64,000 nucleotides of DNA from Brachyhypopomus gauderio. Lineage: Eukaryota; Chordata; Actinopteri; Gymnotiformes; Hypopomidae. The stretch is taken from positions 26,467,624 to 26,531,623 of the forward strand of contig NC_135214.1 in NCBI RefSeq assembly GCF_052324685.1. The letters run 5' to 3'. Under the pieces are notes generated by a model. The model was not told the origin of the DNA, searched no databases, and saw nothing but the letters and a program-made list of their open reading frames with translations. The translations under genes were made by a program, and so were the position numbers. Positions 1 through 46,200 of this stretch are shown here, in pieces (the first letter of the stretch is position 1; every line of letters begins with the position of its first letter).

Positions 1-410
1 AGCCCCCCAAGGTGTCATGACTGCAGGTGTTTTTAACTGCAGACTAACTAGCAGATCTAATCTGAGGCAAATGTCCATTTAGGGAAAGGAAATTGACTGG
101 GTATGTCCTTATTTTCTACCTCCAATTTGAGTGATTACATGTTTTTTTCCTTAGAATTGAGTGATTCCATATTTTTTCCCTGTGCTTGCTCAATAAAAGT
201 AACATTTGCTTTGTTTCCACAATGTTTTTTTATTTTATTTTAGTGTTTCTGAAAGCCAACAAGTTGCACTTTGGAATTACCTTATTATTGCATGTTTTTG
301 ATCTGAGCTTGTTCTACAGAATACAATGTCAATGAGTGCTCATCCCAGACTGGTGATTCCATACTTTTTGCCAGGGTTTGTAAAACTCTAAAGTAAAGGC
401 AAGATTCGAG
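1..410. repeat. Possible dispersed fish repeat, low confidence
   Basis: AT-rich stretch with no coding exon. It contains phrases such as tggtgattccatactttttg and a run through tttctgaaagccaacaagtt that resemble, from memory, a sequence seen at many fish loci. No terminal repeats or target duplications are visible. It may simply be intergenic DNA; a repeat-library search would decide. Confidence 0.25.
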
Positions 411-2197
411 CTACAGCTCAGCAAACGGATTCACCAAATTGTCTTAATTTTGTCAAAGCAACCACAAGATCTGAAACAAAAAATACTAATTCCTTCTTGT
501 TAAACTGTGGACATTCCTGGACTTAACCACAAGGATTCTCAGTACACCTGGATAATGTCACATTTTATCCACCAATTTTATTCCACAGTTTATTCCCTCC
601 CAATTCCATGGAGGACAAACTTAGATAACTCCCCAAAATCTCTTTCTACACATCTGGTCAGTTTATTTAAACAGCTCTCATGGTTATGGCTATTCATATT
701 ATTTCACTGTATTTGTGTTTATAACCATCTTAGATAATCTGAACTCTTTGGATGTGTTCTGTTGCTTTCCTAACATGCACATCTCTGTATTATTTTACAA
801 GGCTAAAAATACTACTTTGTTAGTTTATTTGAATTCAGCACAATTGTCCTTTGTTCTGATATGCAACTGAGCTCATTATAGCCACATCAAAATGCCAGTC
901 ATTTTTTTTCTCCATATAAGACAGCTAATCTCCACCTTTTCTTATATCACACATGCACTTACAGAAATGTATGCACATCTACAAGCACACAACACACAAA
1001 CTAAAGAGCCACTTACCTTTCCTCTGCTGTAAACATGCTTGCTAATAGAAATTGTCTTAGGAAACTGTGCTACTTCCTTTAATCAAAATTTAAGGATAGT
1101 GATTGTTTTAATTTCTGTGACTGATAAATTGAAACTGATTAATAATTGTGATATAATCATATATTGTAAAATGTATTGTAAAACCCTTACAGCTGCACGA
1201 CACCCAATAAAACCTGTGTCCATGTCCGAAAACATTTACAACAGACAGGTTAAGAGGCTATGGCTGGATTTAACTAGGATTAGCTGAATTTGTCTTAATT
1301 CAGTTGGGGCCGCTTTGTATTCCACCATCATAATTTGCTCCTGGTTATTTAAATTATGTATATTTTTAAATTATGCATCCTATTCTACAAGTGAAGTGTA
1401 TTTAGATAAGAGAAATAATATAAATGCATATTGTGGATGTATTGAATATTGTCATATACTGAAAATGTCAAAACACAGTGAACCCACACTTATTGCAATA
1501 ACTAAACTTATTTTTATATGGTGAATGCCACAAGAATATCACAGAATACTAAACTCAAGTAACCTCATGTTTTGCAAGACATTTATTTATAAACAGAAAA
1601 CAATATTAATGTTTTAATCAAATTAGAAATACCATCCATCTTGTGTGAATTTAATCTCCCAGTATAAAGGGAACAAATATTTTCATGATGGCTAATAAAT
1701 AATACAAAAATAAAAAAATATATAACTTTTGCAGTGCAACTTCATATTTCTATACAAGAAACCTCGGACACCCTCAAATATTTTTAGTGTGCTATTACTA
1801 TATTTGTGAGGTTGAAACCTTAAATGTGTTGTCTTAGTTCTCCCAGACCAGGAAACCTTATAACTGAGGTCTGCGTGTTAACCTGACAGAACAGTTCTAC
1901 TGCACCAAGAACCAAGCTGCTTGGTAATGCTATGTAGTTACTGACTTCTACAGATGCAGAAGTGGAGTCAAAAGACTCTTTATGACCAAAGAGGGAGTCA
2001 TGAAGAGCAAGGACGACCATTTTGGTAGTTCAGTTCATGTGCATAAATAAGTCTCTGCAAACACAGTGGAAATAAAGCTTCCCCTAACAGATGGCAAAAA
2101 ATGACAGCCACTGTCTGATTTTATGTTCAAGAGGCATGCAGGCTTGAGCATGAACAAACTAGCAAGTGTGCTTGTACACACACACACTAAACCTAAC
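411..2197. other. Downstream flank of dgcr6
   Basis: No gene is supported here. The sequence is AT-rich with scattered short ORFs that look random. A minus-strand AATAAA (seen as tttatt at 1582-1587) is the nearest canonical polyadenylation signal I see downstream of the dgcr6 stop and would give a 3' UTR of roughly 600 nt. This is a candidate only. Confidence 0.4.
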
Positions 2198-3322
2198 TCA
2201 AGGCAGAGTTCCTGATTGAGATTCTTTTTGCTGTAGCTTCAAGATTAACTCCAAAAGGTTCATCTGCATTGTCACCTCCTGTCAAAATAGTGACAACATA
2301 AAGGATAATATTAAGAAAATGTATTCATCATAAAGGACTGTGAAATAAAAAAGAATTCAGAACAAGCATCTGAATGTCATCTGAAGTACCTGGGGGTTGG
2401 TGGTGATGTAGAAACCAGGCACTCCTGCTTTCTCAAGTGTATTCTGTTGGTCAAGGACCTTCTGGTCCATCTCAGCGATGATCTTCTCATCCATCATTCG
2501 CTGCTCATCTTTCACACGCTGCTCCAGAGCCTAGTAAAACACATTAAGAACATTAGCTTCACATTAAGGAAATTAGAGTTCAGTTTGAAATTTAAAGTAG
2601 AAACTCTAAACATCAATTTAACAACTTTTACATCTACCTTATATAAAAATTCAATTTTTATCTAACCTCAGTTTCTGCTCGCTGGTTTGTTTTCAGCACA
2701 GTCAGATTATGAGATTTGCATGTCTGCAGGGCCAGTTTGTGTTTCCGCATCAAATCATGCCTTAGTACTTCAGAGACAGAGAGACAGTAGATTTTGAAAA
2801 GGGGGAATTAAACATACATTAACAAATACATACATATTTGTTGTGACATACCTCTGTGCTCGCTGTGTAATTTCTGCCTTTGGTTATACAGATTTTTCTC
2901 AGTGAGGTGCTGGATATCCAGCAGGCCCTGAACAATCTCGTATACAGTCCCATCTATGAGAGCCTGAGCTAGATCGCTCAGCGTTGTGTACGACAAGCGC
3001 TGCTGGAATGAACTGATGGGATAGCGTGTATCAAAGTTAAGCTTCAAAGCATTGTACCGCAGTACAATCGGCAATATCTGTGTTTTCCATTCACATTAAC
3101 ATTCATAGTTAATGATATCGGCATTAACATAACCAAGTGCACCGAGTGGCTCACATTCCGAGTTTGTCTAATAAGTTAACCAGCTGGTCAGGTAGCTAGG
3201 TTAGCTAATTACCTTGGCAAGTCTTTGACCAGTGTTTGAAGTTCGGACAGAAGGTAATAGTGCCTCTCTTGCTGCTTCGTTGTGTCTGTCTGCTCGCTAA
3301 ATAAACCCGAGTACTTCTCCAT
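2198..3322 (-). CDS. dgcr6: DGCR6 family protein, complete, 5 exons
   Basis: Five minus-strand exons join in phase: 3213-3322, 2852-3012, 2667-2767, 2390-2530 and 2198-2278. They total 594 nt and 197 aa plus TGA, against about 220 aa in human DGCR6. All four introns are GT-AG. Diagnostic matches to DGCR6 are [20 protein letters not shown] and [20 protein letters not shown] in exon 2, [14 protein letters not shown] in exon 4 and [14 protein letters not shown] in exon 5. The start at 3320-3322 gives MEKYSGLF, followed by the family's [13 protein letters not shown]. The protein is small and largely helical, with probable coiled-coil character and no visible signal peptide or membrane segment. 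DGCR6 is named for the human 22q11 DiGeorge critical region; its molecular role is poorly defined. It is divergently arranged with rasal1. Confidence 0.95.
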
Positions 3323-4454
3323 CTCTGCTACTATCGTTTACTCACAACCAAATAACTAACAACTGCTATCAAACAAGCAGCAGTGACGCCAACTAATTGT
3401 ATTTACATTGCTAGCTAACTAGTTAACCTTGTTAATACTAGTAGCTAGCTATATAGTAGTAATTAACAGTGCCGTGTATTTAGCTAGATAGTTATAGTTC
3501 CTACAAAGTCGCATTAAGTCTAAGACAATGTTTGCTTTCTGAAGCTTATATGCACCTTCAACTAGCTAGTTAGCTAGCTGCTACTGCTGCTGCTCATACT
3601 GCGGAACGAAGGGACCCGCGCCTCCTGGGTTTAGGTGTCTGGGAATGTGCCTGTAAATTTAGCCAGCACATTCATTAAATGAGTAACATTAGCTGTTATA
3701 TAAAATCTTAACTATGTTGATTAATATCAATTTTGGAATAAAAGATTTCACAAAAAAATTAATGTTTAACATGAGACGTGAATAAAAACGTGCAATCTAT
3801 TAGGTTTAGTAATACGAAGCCTCCCTTTTAACGCAACAGTCGCCAGTTGCATGTTTAGTCATTCTTACATTTAGATGGCTTCAGTCACCAGCAGATGGCG
3901 AAAGTCATTACAGGTCCACAGAGGTGAGTAATATGACTGTCATTATTGAAGTCTCGGGTAACGACCGTTATCTGTCAGTAGTCTTAGTGCATTGAAATTA
4001 GGCTATGAGTGACCATAGATCATCAAGGGCACCACTATGAATACTAACGTTAGCTAAAACAGCAATGCTTCTGTAACTGGACAGGAGGACAAGCGCGTTG
4101 ATGTTGATACTTTGTAGACAACTTGTTTGATTAGATTAACTGAAGTGGGAATTTGGTCAAGAGAGAGCCATGAAATGTACAAAAGTACACACAGATAGAT
4201 TATAGATTGGTAGTTTGGGTGATAATAAAAGCGAAGCTCAAATACACAGTAAAATAATTTTGCGTTGCTCTTGATCATGTGTGTATCCTACGACGAAGGA
4301 AAGATGCAGAGGATAACTTCTGGCTTTTCTGGCACTGCTGGCTACAAGTCCTAATGCACATTTGGGGTGATACGCATCGTTCAGAAGACTACCAACAATG
4401 AAATAACGGATTATGAAATGAATCTGGAATTCAGCTACAATTGCCGTCTTGAAA
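3323..4454. promoter_or_regulatory. Head-to-head dgcr6/rasal1 intergenic region
   Basis: The two start codons are 1132 bp apart and point away from each other, so this segment must hold both 5' UTRs and promoters unless there are undetected upstream exons. A GC-richer patch near 3600-3640 (gcggaacgaagggacccgcg) stands out from AT-rich surroundings. 3405-3580 is rich in short gctagctag/ttagctag motifs. No TATA box could be assigned with confidence. A shared bidirectional promoter is an inference from geometry. Confidence 0.45.
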
Positions 4455-36736
<32,282 letters not shown>

Positions 36737-38160
36737 TAAAGTGCATGACCCCCTGAAAAAAGGAACCATTTCATACGTGCTGCATGGCCTGTCATGTTTT
36801 TGACAACTTGAACTTTGTAATATGGTGCCCTTGATGCATCCTATACACTTGACATGTCTGTAACATTTACTTATGGTCCTTTGCCACATTTGCCCATTAA
36901 CCACATCCTGCAGCCCTACCAGGTAAATATGAATATTGTTTTAGGATATTTTATACTGTAAAAAGACAATTATGCAATCTTTAGTAAACTGATTAAATAT
37001 TCTGTTTTATGTATATTATCATTATTATATTATTTTTGTGTTTTGTTGTGTTGATTTTTACAGCCAACAGCCAAAATGTAGCTTTTGAAATCCTGAATAT
37101 GTGTGATGCAGTGTGTGTGGCAAGATGCTTAATGGCACCATCTACTCACTCACACACAAACACACTCTCCAACTTACACACACACACACACAGAGGAGAG
37201 CCATACCTGCATCTAGGTTACCACTTTGTTTACAAAGAGGATGGCATTTTAATGGCTGACTAAGACCTTTATTGTCCTATTTCTTTGTCAAATTGAATGT
37301 GATATTGTGCTCTTCTTCCAAGTTGTACTTTTTAAAATTAATAGATTGTTCTTAATATTATTGATATTTTTATATTTTTGAACAAAGGATACAGATGTAT
37401 GATTTCATTTAAATTGTGTAAGAATACTTTAAGGTAGAACATTTTAGTCAGTGTGCAGAATATTTTGCCTTTGTGATGGCTGGAACACCAGTCAATGTAT
37501 CCATTGTATCCAAATCTATATTTGCCATTGCAATGGGTGTATCCAGGCTGTGCTGTATTCACTTTGCAGGTAAAATGTTCCATTGGGGTACCTGCTATAG
37601 AAAAGCTTCTCAATGGAGCAAACTGAGCCAGACCAGCATGCCTATGGTCTGTATTACCTTGTGATATGGTCAGCTGTCGGATTTTTGAATAGTGAGTTTT
37701 TATTATTTTTGTATTAGATTGTTTTTCATTTAGTATTTAGCTGAGATTGATTTAGCTCTGAAGCCTGGATGAAATTGTTAGTATAATTTAAATTTATATG
37801 TATTTGAGCATGACTTTTACCTTTGAAAAGTGCCAGTAGTGATCCTTGGGATGTGTATTTGAATGGGAAAAGATAATATGTTGGGTGTTGCATGCCAACC
37901 TGTTGTTTTTATGTTATATTTCTATTCCGTTGTATTTGTTGGTTTAATACATTTTTGGTTTTGACAAAGGCTTGTGTTCTGTGTCCATTTTTGAGCAGTA
38001 ATCAGCTTGTAGCAGAGACTACAGAAGCATCAAATCTCAGTGTCTCAAACACATACACGAATGCATACATGCATGCAAAAAGGATCAATCCTAACAGCCC
38101 ACTGTAATAGAAAAAAACATGCATATTCTATAAGGTAATAGAGTACAGTACTTTTTTAAA
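36737..38160 (+). other. rasal1 3' UTR and flank
   Basis: Follows the TAG at 36734-36736. An ATTAAA at 36992-36997 is the first polyadenylation-like signal; a weaker AATACA near 37946 with downstream GT-rich sequence (cttgtgttctgtgtcc) is a more distal candidate. A CA-rich tract lies at 37143-37194. Transcript end cannot be fixed from sequence. Confidence 0.45.
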
Positions 38161-38221
38161 CCATTTCCTCTTTTTTATTATGAAAAAATCAAAATATCCC
38201 CAATCTTATACAAACACATTT

Positions 38222-38296
38222 ACAGTAAATATGACTTGTTCTTGTACAGTAAATATGACTTGTTATGACTTGTACAGTAAACAAGACTTGTTCTTA
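38222..38296 (+). repeat. Short tandem repeat, about 3 copies
   Basis: Imperfect tandem of acagtaaatatgacttgttc with 24-32 nt spacing. Confidence 0.8.
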
Positions 38297-41200
38297 AAGC
38301 AAGATAAAAAGAGATTAAACATCAAAAAGAATCATTCATTCTGGCCTGCTGGTTAGCTATCTTCAAATGTTACCCCCTTGCCCTAGCAAGTGGGATGGTG
38401 TGAGTGTCAGAACTTTCAACACCTACAAACCTACTATAGTGAAATCTGCCTGAATATTTGTGTGAGTAAACCAGAAACAGAAATAAAAGGGTAACTTCCA
38501 ATGTATAAATGACAGCATCAACCAGTGTTGGGTCAAAGCACACACACAAACACACACGTACATACATGGAAAAAAGCCCCACACTTCTTTGTGGTAACAA
38601 GAAACATGTTCTTTCACTACTGTACAAAAAATATAGTAGATGTCTGTGTTGTTAATAATGCAGAGCTAATGATCCATCTTGGATCCCATTTATAGATACA
38701 TTATTAAATACCATAGTTCCAATCCTTGTGATTATATGCTGCAGTAATGATAGTGTTCTTTGTGTGCCAGCCATTTGGGCTGCACAATGATGCACATACT
38801 GCACCACCTTTAGTTTCAGAAGTCCAATGTAAGAAAACCATATTGCTGTAATTATATAACTAGTTTTGATATTGAACCACTTTGTGCCTATATATAATTT
38901 ACAAAGTAAATTTTTAATGATTTAGTTTAAATTACAGCACTTAAATTGCTGAGTTATTTAATTACTGAGCATAAAGAATAAAACAATTGTATAATTATTA
39001 AAATTATTGAAATATGATTATTATTATCATCAAAGATAATGAGTATGTATTCATTACAATTTTTGTATTAAAATAAGTGCACTACAAATCTGGTCCCAGT
39101 AAAGAGAGACATAATGCACATGCAAAGGCACACAGTATCATGCACAGCCCTGATCTACTGCATAGATGTAGTCACCAAATAAAATTATTAGTATGATTAA
39201 GACAGCTACAGTCATTTACAACACATTAGAAGTTCAGTAATTCAGTCAGGGTTGAAGTAGCTAGACAGAAATTAACAAAAGGACAGACACTTCCAATCTT
39301 CCTTTGGTGAAGAAGAGGCATTTATTTCACAAGAAACACACAAACATGCAACAAGATCATACCAGATTTTTAAAGACATGTATCATAAAAGCCCTTTTTA
39401 TTGTTTTGTCAAACAATAGTACTAAATGATAGCCTGATATCAGTAATAGATAGACATTATAATGCACATATTAAGACATCTTTCTCTTGACCTCATGACA
39501 TTGAAGATAGGGAGAAGCTCCATGCGTAATTTGACATCATAACAGAGAAAATGGGCACTTGATTAAGTTAGCATGGATCCATCACATTAGAAATATCAAA
39601 GAAATTCAGATAAAGAAAAGAAAGGAAATAAGAATGGAAAATGCCCACACCATTCTTGAGGAGCAAACCTAAACTACAGTAAGGTTCCACAGCAAACAAG
39701 TCCAAAGTCAAGCAAACAAATATTATTAATGTATGCTTTTCCTTTAATATTAATTTTTAAATATTGAAAATCAGTGTTCCGTAGTAACTTAAATTTAGTT
39801 GTATTCCTTTCTATTTCTATTCCTTGCAGTTTCAGCCTTTCTGCATTCTGAATGACCTAAAATTACCCTGTAACCTCTGCCTATATTACTTGCTCCCCTG
39901 CTCAAACAGCTGCTGGGATCCATGGACAAACTCCCTCCACAACAATAAAATAATTAGCTTAGGATGACATGTGAAAGATGGCATCCTGGCATAGTTGAGT
40001 GAAGGCCTGGCCAGTTGTCAGCAGGTGCTGAAGGGCCATATCGTCTGTGCACACCTGACTAATCACATGGATCTCTGCTATGGCTCCCAGCATGGGGAGA
40101 AGACTGAACTTTATTCCAGCACAAAACCTGGCACAAACACTCCAACAATGAGCTCTAAAGGGTTGCAGTCTTTCTGCGACATCTCTGGTGCATGTCAGAT
40201 CACATTATCAATATCATGCAACAAACGGGTCATGTTGTTAATGTATAATGGCACTATCTACAAACCAAAATGCAATATGCATCAATCAAAAGCCCAAAAG
40301 CCAAGATGTCAAGTATAAAAGCATGAAGTACAAGGATTAATTAGGTTTAATGACAGGAGACTATGACTCCACTGAAAAGAAACCTGATACCAAGGCTTCA
40401 GTTATACATAATAAATACAACTTAAGCTATGAATATATGGTCTACCCATTAAATTCAAATTCAATCTTCCATTTAAACAACTGCATAAAGGCAAAGTCTT
40501 TCTAATATCTATTAGGATCTAATAGGAAATTATTGATAGAAGGAAATCTTGTTCATCATCTTCCCTTTTCTCAGGTCAAACTCTATACCAGGGGTGGCCA
40601 ACCCGCGGGCAACAGATTACACTCGCCACCCCCCGCTCAACAATCTACACTCACCCATGTATGATGTGGTGATGTGGCTCTTTGCCGTAACACAGTAAGA
40701 AAAGTGGCTCTTGGTCTATGACGGGTTGGCCACCCTTGCTCTATACCATCTTGCTGCATTTTATAGATGCTTCTTAAAAATCCTTCTCTACACCAACTAT
40801 GAAAACACTAAATGGCATGCAATATACCGTCTTGAATGCAATGAAATGAAATATTATGCTGTTCAGTCAATCAGCCAATATCCTTTTGAGGGATAAATGC
40901 AAAAATGAAAATATTAATGCGTTACAATAGCTTTAGCCCATATTTTCCTTGTGAGTTATTAGTCTGATATTAGTCTTTGTTATTAACCTTGATTCATATT
41001 GCTATAAAAGTCAGATGCCTGAGCACTTGAATGAATGGTCACAACCAAGTGATTCTTGACAACTTTGTTTGCTATCCCTTACCACACATGTAATCAGTAC
41101 TCCCAAATGTATATGTGCAAGTGCAATTCATATTACAAGAGTTTAGTCTAATTTAAATCTAAATTGACATTTACAATTGACAATTTAATTGTGAAAAGCT

Positions 41201-42804
41201 TGTAAAAAGCAATGGCAGCGTGGAGGGTGTCCTTGGAAAAATAGCTTGTACATAAAGGATGTTAAGACAGCGTAGTGGTATCTTACACATCTTGTATTCT
41301 CTCTCTCACTATCAATCTATCTATCCATGGCTCTTTATTTTCATGCAGAAATAAAATAAACTTGGAAAGGTGATGATGATTGCAATTTTCCCTGCAGTTA
41401 TATAAAGGTATACAACCCGTTTATGTGAGGTGGGGGGTTAAAGTCATGCTGATAAGGCCCCCCTTCCAACACTAGCAGACTGCTACAATAGTAGAATTCA
41501 CACAGACCTGACATCATTAACATAGCAACAGTGATCATAGTTAGAACTATACTACATTCTGGACATTTCATATGCATTTAACAGTCCCTGACATTTCTGA
41601 CTAAATGTATTCTTTGTCAGATTTGGAAAAGCATATGTATCAAATATTGTGTTGTATTTTTTGTGTGCACGTTTATGAGTATAAAAAATAAATTACACAG
41701 CACTTAAACTGTGTTTAAGTTAACAGGTCAAGCTGGGAATATGATGTATAGGTACTTCCTCAAAGCATTATATGAAAATATGAATGTAAAAACAGTAGAG
41801 ATTTTTTAACTCATTTAAAACTTACTGAATCAAAGGATTGCTTAAAGAAAGCTGCTGTAATTGAAGTAATAGGAAGACCACGATTTCTGCTTTTTAGGTT
41901 TCAACAGCATTTGAAAGTGTTATCTCCTTGCAGATACAAGAGAATAAAATCACTATGACTCCTACAAGGATCTGCACGCATATAGCTGGACAAAAGAATG
42001 CTATGGGTTAAAAAAATGCTCCAGACTACCCTATAGAAACATACAGAAGACCACTCAGACCTCAGTTTCCAGGTTAAGTTCCGCTTCCACAGTGAAATGG
42101 CCTCATGTTGGATGACCTTTTACCATTCTTCAAAACCTTAGCATTGCTGCATTGTGTTCATTGCTGACTTGTGATGGATGTTTCCACTATACAGTTGACT
42201 CCCCAGATCTCTGATAATCTCCTGTAGGTGATGTAGTCCACTGAGGAGTGCACAAAGAGCTCTTGCTTAGGGCCTGAATAGTGCTTATGAATGCAATAAC
42301 ACACATGGAGACACATACACACGCCTCTCCCAGGCTGAGATTGATCACACTCGTAGCCCTCTGTCTCCATGGGTGGTATAACGAGTGTGTGCACCTCAAG
42401 GAGGGCAATGCAATGGCAAGACCGTTCACTACAAATGACTTTAACCTTGAAAGGAAGCACAGAGTCCTGATTTATCTGCTCAAGCACAATCTGAGCAGGC
42501 CCAGCTCAGTTCTTTTTCAGCCTCACTTCTCTCCCTCTGAGCAGAAGGAAGCCTTCACTAGACATGGACAAGGGTTCCCAACCGCATCTTCCAATTCAAA
42601 GTCGTTGAAACTGGTTTTAGCAAAACACGTTTCACATCAAATACTCTTTCTAAAAACTTGTTCATCAAGAAAAAAGGATATCAGGAAAAAAGTACTCAAA
42701 CGTACTGAAAAAGACTGACTGACTGACTGATTGATGTAAAGACAAAGAAAAGCACAAATGCAAATGCTTTTTATCACCCTGATACTCCATGTATAAAGCA
42801 GTTA
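38297..42804. other. rasal1-dtx1 tail-to-tail intergenic region
   Basis: About 4.5 kb of AT-rich DNA between the two convergent genes. Apart from the hAT MITE at 40589 and a (GACT)5 tract at 42714-42732, I recognise no gene or mobile element. Short ORFs here lack recognisable homology or splice structure. Confidence 0.5.
40589..40738. mobile_element. hAT MITE, 150 bp
   Basis: A perfect 8-bp duplication CTCTATAC (40581-40588 and 40739-40746) flanks an element with terminal inverted repeats caggggtggccaaccc / gggttggccacccttg. Interior contains the motif gcaacagattacactcgcca followed by a C run, twice in degenerate form. Confidence 0.92.
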
Positions 42805-43295
42805 TTTATTAAACAACTAGAGGCTATCAATTAAGAAGGCATATGCTTTACCTCCAGTATTTCTGCAGCAAATAATCTCCAGCAGAAAAAAACACAATGG
42901 CAATTCTGATACCTGGGGACATTTGACCCACACACTCATCTACGTTCAAACTACCATGAGATTTTAGACCTCCATGCTATGCACTGATCTCTCTGTTGAC
43001 CTCTTAATGACTTGTCTGAAACCCTTTACAATATCATCTGAGTGCGTAACCATGCAATGGTCTGTTGTGCCTTACAAAGTGCACCTGCCATAGTATTTTT
43101 GGTAGTTGAGAAAAAGCACTAAGTCTATTCCTCCATCACAGATGATAGTGACTGACAGTTGATCAGAAAGAGAATCAATGTGTTATTGTTATCACCACAC
43201 ATCATTTCATAACTCCTTCTGTCATAAAGGTCAGAGGCTCCTCCCATTGCGGAGGGCATGTGTGCAATTACCAGCAGCCCACCACAGTCCTCTTC
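42805..43295 (-). other. Proposed dtx1 3' UTR
   Basis: Minus-strand AATAAA (tttatt at 42805-42810) lies 486 nt downstream of the dtx1 stop and is the nearest canonical poly(A) signal. This boundary is an inference. Confidence 0.45.
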
Positions 43296-46200
43296 TTAGT
43301 ATATTAGGTTCTCCTCTCCCACTCCCTGAGCAGAGAGTTCAATTAGAACATTGTCCAGGTAGTTGGGGTCAGGGTAGCCATGGCCAGTGAGGTTGGAGCC
43401 AAATTCAGTCTTGTGATGGATTTCATTCCAAACCACCGTATCCATTTCGCCTGTAGTGCTGGATGTCCCAATGGTAAAGATCAGACGCCTGTCCCATGCC
43501 ATGATCAGAAGCTTCAGCACCTGAGATATAAAATTAATTACAGAATATCTATTTATACATGTTTTATATGCATTTATGTCTATATGAATCCAAGTCAATC
43601 ATTAAATAGTTTGCTTTGAACTGGCTACAATATTAAGCATATCCTGGTGAAAATAAGCATATCCTGGTGAAAGCATCCACATCGCACTAATAATCTGATG
43701 ATCTCACCTTCCTGCCTTTATCGTTGTCAGGCAGATAACAATGCCGAGGGAAACCCCGTGCAGTGAATTTCTTTCCTGGGTTAGGATGTTCTATGGTCTA
43801 GGTAAAATGAAGACAACCCAAATATAAACAAACAAATAATCACACACCCATGCACACTACATGTCTCTTTCTTTTTAAATTACCATGCATTGGTGCGGAA
43901 AATGCTGACAACGCTTATGGGCTCATGAGCAGCAGTTCCTTTATCAGAGAACTACAGGTCCTTATCATTATTTAGAACTACAGTTCCTTATCCTTACATA
44001 TCTCCAATACTGAGGCAGTAAACAAATAAATATTAACAGTTCTATTACAATGCATCATGCAATTGCAATATACAATATGCAATATACTCCTTAGTATGCC
44101 TCTAATGCATCTGTCACGGAATGCCCCAACTCTTCCATCAGATTCGTCTGTGTTTGTGTGCATGTGGGTGTGCCTCAGAGTCCTGCCTCGCCCTCACTAT
44201 CATTACAGCATCTGTTCATAATAAATACTTTTACACTGAGATTAACATATAGCATATAGCACGCAACACTTACTCTAAACAAAATAATCATGGATGTGTT
44301 TAATTCTTAAGTTCTGAACATCTGCTACATCTAGTAAATTAGGACGACATCATTGTGTGAATAATCAGATACCTGATAAAAGGGTATACTCTTATAGTCA
44401 ACAACAGACAGAATGACATTTTTGTGACAGTTTTGTAAGTTATCTGCTCTAAGCAAAAAAACAAAACAAAACCCTCTCTCCACCACTTCCTGTTCAGGAT
44501 GTGTTAGATCACAACCAATGTGCTTCAGTCACACGGGGGGGGGGGGTTTCGGTGGTATGTCAGGCACAGGAAGAGGCTAGTCACATGTCACCATGATGTA
44601 CAGGCAACATTTAAAAGAGCGAATGTTTTGAGGTCATGTAATTTGTTTGAAATGGTTATTCCAATTCCACCATTTTTCTGCTGCCCCTCACATGTACATG
44701 CCAACACTCACCAACACACACACACACACACACACATAAACACACACACACAAAAACCTGCATGCCAGCAGTAATGTCATAGACTATCCGTATGGTCTTT
44801 GATTCAGGGTAGCCAGGCAGACTGTGTGGAATGATGTGGTACTCCATCTTCCCAGGGGGCTGGGTGCCTGTCTTCTCCCCATAGATCGCTTTGCATGTCG
44901 GGCACTGCAGACTGCCGTCCTAGAAAGGAAAAGCATTACCAAAATGTATGTTTTCAACAAAACCTGTTATGAGTTGAAACCTTGAGGACCTTATCTGTCA
45001 GAGTTTTAGAGCTTCGATACAATCTTCATATATGTTGAAACCACAGCTTTGATAGATTGTAGGTAAAACTCCATATTATTTATATAGCAATTTTCCATTA
45101 AAATTTCTACTTCTGTGCACTTATTTATGTGCACCTTATATACAGAAAATAAAAAAATTCATATGAGAATATACAACATTTATGAAATAATGTATTAATG
45201 CAAATTTGGAAACAAAATAAGTATGCAAAAAGCTATGTTTAGGTTTGCAATTTTAAATTTGAAATCCTAAGATTGTCTGCAACAATATTCAAGAGATGCT
45301 TTCATACTAGTGTAATCTGGAAGAATGACAAGGGGACTAAAATTTTATGCTGTGGAAAAATATTGTACTATTTCAGATTTTGAAAAATCTACCATTCAAA
45401 CAAAAAAAAAACTGGTATTTTTGGAACCTCTAAAACAGGCTAATCACTTTTTCAAGCCTATCTTTTCAAATGGCATAATCATTAGTGTCATCAAACAGTA
45501 GCATAAGAAAATATATGCACAACCCAGGGCTAACAGTAGATCAGTGACCATTAGCCAGAGATGATTCTCAACATACCATCTAAACATGTCAACCAATCTG
45601 TTAAATACCTTGGTATTCAAATCTCCTCAAACCCAAATGATTTGTAAAAACGTAACTACTTTAATGCATGAAATAATAAATCATTTAGAAAGATGGCTGA
45701 AGGTGGCTGATGGCTTTATTTGGCTGAATATCAATACTTAAGATGAATACTCTCCCACAATCAATTATTGACAATGTAATCAATTACTGACAATGTAATT
45801 ACTGACTCTTGACAAGTTAATCACTAAATTATATTGGAAACACAAAACCTCAAGTAAAATTAAACTTTACTTAACTCTCCCTGACTTGAAACTGTGCATC
45901 AATGGATGCACAAAGAGTGTGCTTTCATTTTGCTTACAAATCTAGCCAAACCCAGCTTTAAAAACACACAAATGTTTTTGTTTAGTTTGCATATTACGAG
46001 TACTAGAAGCAAATAATCCATGTATGTGGATTTCCCAATTAAGGAAATCAAAGCCATCATCTCATTGCTTTCTCCTCGGTTAAGATAAAAGTAACTTGTA
46101 ATACAGTATTTTAAGAATGATGGCCTGATTTTAAGACAAAAGGCCTCAATGATTTGTTTTTCTTTATAATTTGATTCAGGTTTACACTTACCATACCTAA

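Noticed and set aside
1820..2020. 66-codon minus ORF downstream of dgcr6
   Set aside because: Lies after the dgcr6 stop in the same orientation but matches no DGCR6 sequence and has no splice signals; treated as 3' UTR or intergenic.
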